DNA of 64,000 nucleotides from Desulfolinea sp050305405 (GTDB lineage: Bacteria > Chloroflexota > Anaerolineae > Anaerolineales > Villigracilaceae), in the NCBI GenBank assembly GCA_050305405.1, contig JBNLFG010000002.1, forward strand, positions 62,001-126,000. The letters run 5' to 3'. The position numbers and the translations under genes were made by a program. Below are positions 59,890-64,000 of this stretch, piece after piece. Each line of letters begins with the position of its first letter. Position 1 is the first letter of the stretch. The notes below the pieces were generated by a model. That model made no database searches. It was not told where the DNA came from and saw nothing but the letters and a program-made list of their open reading frames with translations.

Positions 59890-60753
59890 ATGTCTACCTT
59901 TGACCCAACTACCCATGAAACACTCAAACGCGAGATTGTCGGCGTTTACGACCGTGCAGCCGACCTTTACGATCGCGTCGGCATCAAGCAGTTCACCTAT
60001 TACTCCCAGCGCCTGATCGAAAAATTGCAAATTCCTCCGAATGCAAATATTTTGGATGTCGCGACCGGACGAGGTGCCCTGCTTTTTGCTGCGGCCGAAA
60101 AAGTCGGAACTGCTGGACACGTGCTCGGCATCGACCTTGCCCCAAACATGGTTGCCCTCACCGAAACAGAGATTCGGTCCCGTGGTCTGGTCAATGCCGA
60201 AATCCGCCACATGGATGCGGACGATCTCGATTTCCCGCCTGCCACCTTTGACTACATCTTGTGCGGCTTTGCGATCCACTTCCTGAATTATCCCAGCCTG
60301 ATGCCGCGCTTTCGCAGGATGCTCAAACCGGGCGGCGTTTTCGCCACCACGCATCCCTACGTCCCAACGCATGACACTGCCAATTTCGAACGCTGGAAAT
60401 GGCTCTTCCAGTTGACGAAAGACGTCTTCCCGCCTGATTTTGAACCGCCAGCTTCGTGGGTCGCGCCTAATCGACTGAATAGCCCTGAACGGATTGAATC
60501 TGCGCTGCGTGAAGCGGGCTTTGACGAGACCGATATTGAAAGTGTAGAAAGCGTGATGTACTTCAAAGATGAAGAAGATTGGTGGCAATGGGAATGGTCA
60601 CAAGGCTCACGCTTCTGGGTTGAAGGGATGTCACCTGATGGGTTGGAAAAGTTCAAGCGCGTTTCCTTTGAGAATTTGAAGAAGATGAAAACCCCGCAAG
60701 GCATCCCCATGCTGGATGGAGCATTATTATCCATTGCCCGAGCACCCGGTTAG
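59890..60753 (+). CDS. class I SAM-dependent methyltransferase (UbiE/COQ5-like)
   Basis: 287 residues. Motif I ILDVATGRGALLFAAAEKV near 55-73, the acidic residue in VLGIDLAP, then MDADDLDFPPATFDYILC and FRRMLKPGGVFATT. Methyl acceptor unknown. It sits between a VOC gene and a NUDIX gene with gaps of nine bases on each side, so the three are one transcript. A broken NUDIX start lies before the pair. Confidence 0.9.
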   Translation: MSTFDPTTHETLKREIVGVYDRAADLYDRVGIKQFTYYSQRLIEKLQIPPNANILDVATGRGALLFAAAEKVGTAGHVLGIDLAPNMVALTETEIRSRGLVNAEIRHMDADDLDFPPATFDYILCGFAIHFLNYPSLMPRFRRMLKPGGVFATTHPYVPTHDTANFERWKWLFQLTKDVFPPDFEPPASWVAPNRLNSPERIESALREAGFDETDIESVESVMYFKDEEDWWQWEWSQGSRFWVEGMSPDGLEKFKRVSFENLKKMKTPQGIPMLDGALLSIARAPG

Positions 60754-60762
60754 GAGAACTGA

Positions 60763-61191
60763 ATGAAATTACAACGCATTCGTGTGATTACGATCTGCAT
60801 CATCCGCAAAGGCGATTCCATTCTTGTTTTTGAAGGTTATGACCATGTCAAAGGCGAGACTTTTTACCGTCCGCTTGGTGGGGGGATCGAGTTTGGTGAA
60901 CCCAGCATCGAGGCTTTAAGACGCGAATTTCGTGAGGAGATCAATGTGGAATTGACCGAACTACGCTATCTGGCAACGCTTGAAAATATCTTCACCGTCT
61001 ACGGCAAAACCGGGCATGAATTTATCGTCACCTACGAGGGTAAGTTTGCCGATGCAGCGCTGTATGAAAAAGAAATCATCGTTGGCTTTGAAGATAATGG
61101 CGACCGTTTCAAAGCCTTGTGGATATCTCTAGAGGATTTCCGCGCAGGCAAGTTCCCGTTGTACCCAACCGGTTTGCTGGAATTGTTGTAG
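60763..61191 (+). CDS. NUDIX hydrolase
   Basis: 142 residues with the Nudix box GGGIEFGEPSIEALRREFREEINVEL near 45-68; it carries the core REFxEE. Substrate class not clear: the form RVITICIIRKGDSILVFEG...GETFYRPLGGGIEFGE is common in general NTP or nucleotide-sugar NUDIX proteins. It is the third gene of the VOC-methyltransferase-NUDIX operon; a paralogous 5' fragment lies at 59226. Confidence 0.9.
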   Translation: MKLQRIRVITICIIRKGDSILVFEGYDHVKGETFYRPLGGGIEFGEPSIEALRREFREEINVELTELRYLATLENIFTVYGKTGHEFIVTYEGKFADAALYEKEIIVGFEDNGDRFKALWISLEDFRAGKFPLYPTGLLELL

Positions 61192-61233
61192 AATAGAAGG
61201 ATTGCCCATCAGTTTGTATGGAGAAGAAATCAC

Positions 61234-61656
61234 ATGAGCCTTGTGAAAATTGCAATTCTTGCCTTTATGTTATTAGAGTTACTCAACGTGCTCGCCCTCT
61301 ATTTTGCACCTGGCTCCAAGACTTCCAACGCTGTAGGCGTTTTTACAGCTTGGGAAAAGTCAAAAGAACATCCGGAAATTCACGACTTCATCAAATATCT
61401 TGTCAATTGGGTTGCCGGCGCCAAGTTGATCTTTCTATTACTCTTGGCCGTCATCGTGCTAAACACCGATCTTGACACGCAGCGTATGAGTCTGATCGCT
61501 TTGGCGATTGCAACCTTGTCTTTCTACTGGCGTTTATTCCCGCTGATTAAAAAGATGGATAAAAACGGGGAAATTACCCCAAAGAATTATTCGGTTGGTT
61601 TAGGTGTGATTATTTTTGTTCTTGTAGCTGTGTTTTTAATTGCTGCGCTGATATAG
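61234..61656 (+). CDS. membrane protein, four helices
   Basis: 140 residues with hydrophobic helices at about 4-24, 58-78, 87-105 and 118-138. A polar loop (SKEHPEIHDFIKYL) follows the first. No family recognised. It follows the NUDIX gene by 42 bases and may belong to the same transcript. Confidence 0.75.
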   Translation: MSLVKIAILAFMLLELLNVLALYFAPGSKTSNAVGVFTAWEKSKEHPEIHDFIKYLVNWVAGAKLIFLLLLAVIVLNTDLDTQRMSLIALAIATLSFYWRLFPLIKKMDKNGEITPKNYSVGLGVIIFVLVAVFLIAALI

Positions 61657-61706
61657 TGTGACGAGTCTTGCTAAATAATTCCGGCAAGAATACAGAGAAG
61701 AAAGAT

Positions 61707-61814
61707 ATGGAAAAAGACTGCAAAATCATTGGTGTTGAAAATCCTGAAGCATTTGCTTGGGACATCAGCGCTTTTTCTTTAGAAAAGAGTTATGAAAAGA
61801 TTCTCTGCTCTTAA
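61707..61814 (+). CDS. possible 35-residue peptide overlapping the next gene
   Basis: An ATG with AGAAG five to ten bases upstream opens a frame of 35 codons (MEKDCKIIGVENPEAF...). It ends 20 bases inside the following membrane protein gene, a pattern of translational coupling. It could instead be the remains of a longer gene. Weakly supported. Confidence 0.3.
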   Translation: MEKDCKIIGVENPEAFAWDISAFSLEKSYEKILCS

Positions 61815-62154
61815 ACTTGCGCAAGGACTTTTTGCCCTCAACACATTGATATGGGGTGGCTTGGGCCTCGCCACATTGATGAGACTTGGGGAGGTATCCA
61901 CGCAATTGAGAGTCATTATGGCGATTATGGGGGTGATGATGTTCGGGAATGCTGGAGCAATGCTCCTTTCGGCTTGGTTGCTGCCAAAAAAAAGGATGCC
62001 CCTATTCATCTTTATGCTGCTACTGCTCATCGTCAACATTTTGCTGACCTTTACCGACCAAGTCGGGTTTTGGGATTGGCTGACCGTGCTGATTGATTTT
62101 GTTTTGGTCGGCATCCTGTTGGGGCGCTGGAAATTCTTTGTGGGCAGGGATTAA
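61792..62154 (+). CDS. membrane protein, four helices
   Basis: 120 residues with helices near 10-30, 42-62, 68-88 and 95-115 and a basic first few residues (MKRFSALKLAQG). It has no recognised domain and no good Shine-Dalgarno of its own. Its start lies inside a short upstream frame, so it may be translated by coupling. Confidence 0.72.
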   Translation: MKRFSALKLAQGLFALNTLIWGGLGLATLMRLGEVSTQLRVIMAIMGVMMFGNAGAMLLSAWLLPKKRMPLFIFMLLLLIVNILLTFTDQVGFWDWLTVLIDFVLVGILLGRWKFFVGRD

Positions 62155-62338
62155 CGGATTTCGTTGTTTTTTGAAAGTTCTTATGAACTGGAAGCAAGTT
62201 CAAATCAGGGGCGCTTCGGCTGTCTAATCCTTTTGCTTTATTTTAGAATCTATTGTATAAATTCTGAAGTGCGTTATAATAAACAGGTTTGAGTAAAATT
62301 TCACAACCTTAAAATTCACCTATCTATTGGAGGTTCTA

Positions 62339-63361
62339 ATGACTACTAAAGTCGGTATTAATGGCTTCGGCCGCATCGGACGTCAGCTTCTCAAAATTAT
62401 CCTGGAACGTTACCCGGATGAATTGGAAGTGGTCGGTATCAATGATCTTTGGGATACCGAAACCAACGCTCAACTTTTTAAATATGATTCCAGCTATGGC
62501 AAATTTGACGGTGACGTTAAAGTTGTAGATGGCGATCTGGTTATCAACGGGAAAACCATCAAGGTTACCGCTGAACGTAACCCTGCTGATTTGCCCTGGG
62601 GCGAACTTGGCGTTGAGATCGTTTTTGAAGGCACTGGCGTTTTCCGCAACCCTGAAAAGACCCCTGGTCCCCAATCGCATATTGAAGCAGGTGCCAAGAA
62701 AGTTATCCTGACAGCCCCCGCCAAAGGCGGCGATGTTTTCACCGCTGTAATGGGCGTGAACGATGGCGATTACGACCCCGCCAAGCACCACATCGTTTCC
62801 AACGCATCCTGCACCACCAACTGTCTGGCTCCCTTCACCAAAGTCATCAACGATAACTTCAAGATCGTTAAAGGCTTGATGACCACCATTCACTCTTACA
62901 CTACCAGCCAGAATATTCTTGATCTCGCCGATAGCGATATGCGCCGCGCTCGTGCTGCTGCGTTGAACATTATCCCGACCTCGACTGGTGCGGCAAAAGC
63001 GATTGCGCTCGTGATCCCCGAACTCAAGGGAAAACTCGACGGTTACTCCCTGCGCGTGCCAACCCCGACCGTTTCCATCGTTGATGCTGTCTTTGAAGTC
63101 GAAAAAGACACCACTGTTGAAGAAGTCAAAGCCGCCCTCAAAGCCGCTGCTGATGGCCCGATGAAAGGTTTCCTCGGCTTCAGCGAAGAGCCGCTCGTCT
63201 CCATGGATTTCAAAGGTGACTCCCGCTCCTCCATTGTTGATGCCGACCTGGTCGCCGTGATGGAAGGCAACATGGTCAAAGTTGTCTCCTGGTACGATAA
63301 CGAATGGGGTTACGCCACCCGCCTGACGGACTTCGCAGCGAAAATTGCGAAAAGTCTCTAG
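62339..63361 (+). CDS. gap: glyceraldehyde-3-phosphate dehydrogenase, type I
   Basis: 340 residues from ATG with GGAGG five bases upstream; an in-frame ATG four codons earlier is unlikely. NAD-binding GINGFGRIGRQ, catalytic SNASCTTNCLAP with Cys near 157, then the catalytic-region His in TTIHSYT, and NEWGYATR. It oxidises glyceraldehyde-3-phosphate with NAD and phosphate to 1,3-bisphosphoglycerate. The pgk gene follows by 58 bases, so the two consecutive glycolytic steps form an operon with a strong hairpin between them. Confidence 0.97.
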   Translation: MTTKVGINGFGRIGRQLLKIILERYPDELEVVGINDLWDTETNAQLFKYDSSYGKFDGDVKVVDGDLVINGKTIKVTAERNPADLPWGELGVEIVFEGTGVFRNPEKTPGPQSHIEAGAKKVILTAPAKGGDVFTAVMGVNDGDYDPAKHHIVSNASCTTNCLAPFTKVINDNFKIVKGLMTTIHSYTTSQNILDLADSDMRRARAAALNIIPTSTGAAKAIALVIPELKGKLDGYSLRVPTPTVSIVDAVFEVEKDTTVEEVKAALKAAADGPMKGFLGFSEEPLVSMDFKGDSRSSIVDADLVAVMEGNMVKVVSWYDNEWGYATRLTDFAAKIAKSL

Positions 63362-63369
63362 TGAAAACA

Positions 63370-63400
63370 GACACCGAGTATTTTCAAAATACTCGGTGTC
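63370..63400 (+). promoter_or_regulatory. 15-bp hairpin between gap and pgk
   Basis: GACACCGAGTATTTT and its perfect complement with a one-base centre. The bases after it (TCTGTAATTGG) are not a T-run, so full termination is doubtful. It more likely sets the ratio of the two mRNAs by partial termination or by stabilising the gap message. Confidence 0.65.
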
Positions 63401-63419
63401 TCTGTAATTGGAGTAAATT

Positions 63420-64000
63420 ATGTTCAATAAGAAAACCCTTCGCGATCTTGACGTGAAAGGCAAGAAAGTACTCGTGCGTGTGGATTTCAATGTCCCGATC
63501 AAGGATGGCAAAGTCGGTGACGACACTCGTATTCAAGCTGCGCTGCCAACGCTCAACTATCTTTTAGATCAAGGCGCTGCACTGATTTTGACCTCGCATC
63601 TCGGACGCCCGAAAGGCGAAGCCAAACCTGAATTTTCGCTGGCTCCCGTTGCCGAATATCTCGGCGGCCTTGTAGATGTACCCGTTAAATTTGCTGGCGA
63701 TTGCCTCGGTGACGTAGCGAAAGCCGCCGCTGCGGCTCTCCAGCCCGGCGAAATTCTCCTGCTGGAGAATACCCGTTTCCACAAAGGCGAGAAGAAGAAT
63801 GACCCTGCCATGGCGAAAGAACTCGCTTCCTTTGCGGATGTCTTTGTCAACGATGCTTTCGGTACCGCCCACCGCGCTCATGCTTCGAATGTTGGTGTGG
63901 CAGAACATCTTCCCGCCGCAGCAGGTTTCCTGCTCGAAAAAGAACTCAAATATCTCGGCGAGAGCATTGCGAATGCCGAACGTCCCTTTGTGGCGATTTT
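63420..64000 (+). CDS. pgk: phosphoglycerate kinase (5' part, cut by window edge)
   Basis: The first 193 codons are present, from ATG with GGAG seven bases upstream. The N-terminal domain has VRVDFNVPI, TRIQAALPTLNYLL, LTSHLGRPKGE and VFVNDAFGTAHRAHAS, the 3-phosphoglycerate-binding motifs of PGK. It makes ATP from 1,3-bisphosphoglycerate. The C-terminal nucleotide-binding domain lies beyond the window. Confidence 0.96.
   Translation, partial: MFNKKTLRDLDVKGKKVLVRVDFNVPIKDGKVGDDTRIQAALPTLNYLLDQGAALILTSHLGRPKGEAKPEFSLAPVAEYLGGLVDVPVKFAGDCLGDVAKAAAAALQPGEILLLENTRFHKGEKKNDPAMAKELASFADVFVNDAFGTAHRAHASNVGVAEHLPAAAGFLLEKELKYLGESIANAERPFVAI

Noticed and set aside
62336..63526. 396-codon frame opposite gap and the start of pgk
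   Set aside because: Antisense to gap, no motif, composition of a shadow frame.

Overview
The window is about 64 kb of a bacterial chromosome of roughly 50% GC. It looks like a member of the Chloroflexota, probably class Anaerolineae. That placement is an inference from the gene mix, the many GC-rich palindromic repeats between genes and the T/P-rich linkers of the lipoproteins. No rRNA or marker gene here proves it. Neither rRNA nor tRNA genes were seen, and there is no CRISPR array, integrase or transposase.

Layout. 1-2 kb: the edge of an alpha/beta hydrolase gene, then a TIR-domain gene sitting in what looks like a single integron gene cassette. 2-6 kb: a TetR/membrane-protein pair and a four-gene ABC-2 exporter operon. 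6.1-6.85 kb: an AhpC-type peroxiredoxin gene whose catalytic cysteine codon is UGA, followed at once by a SECIS-like hairpin, so very likely a selenoprotein. 7-15 kb: small membrane proteins, a VOC protein, rlmI, an alpha-oxoamine synthase, unknown genes and a mosaic ligA. 15-22 kb: a stand-alone ubiquitin-conjugating-enzyme (E2)-like protein, a TetR-controlled CAAX protease, a small-molecule kinase/phospho-lyase fusion, a cyanophycinase-like/CysRS-tail fusion and a uracil-DNA glycosylase. 22-38 kb: a periplasmic-propeller diguanylate cyclase, AlaX, oligoendopeptidase F, an HD-GYP phosphodiesterase, a CpaF/TrbB-type ATPase, a sensor kinase, LuxR and NUDIX genes, an aminotransferase and a ROK sugar kinase. 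38-53 kb: an RsbU-type phosphatase, lipoproteins, hutU, an XRE membrane regulator with a 52-residue Cys protein, a dynamin-like GTPase, an ABC-F ATPase, arfB and a cation efflux gene. 53-64 kb: a membrane-anchored STAND NTPase, mutL, GNAT, EamA, a TIR-like gene, VOC, methyltransferase and NUDIX genes, and the glycolytic pair gap-pgk, with pgk cut by the window edge.

Themes. Housekeeping genes (ligA, mutL, rlmI, arfB, gap, pgk, hutU) alternate with AT-rich accessory genes: TIR, E2-like, DUF2971, NUDIX, TIR-like and lipoproteins. At three places a foreign-looking gene or gene pair lies between an intact gene and a second, broken copy of that gene's 3' end (aminotransferase fusion, CpaF-like ATPase, histidine kinase). 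A fourth place shows the same arrangement with a NUDIX 5' end. Several families of palindromic repeats lie between genes, and some sit in frame inside genes (the kinase/phospho-lyase fusion and ligA), where they encode linkers. Cyclic-di-GMP signalling is represented by one synthase and one hydrolase. Possible immunity genes (two TIR-type proteins, the STAND NTPase, the E2-like protein and the dynamin-like GTPase) are scattered rather than clustered.
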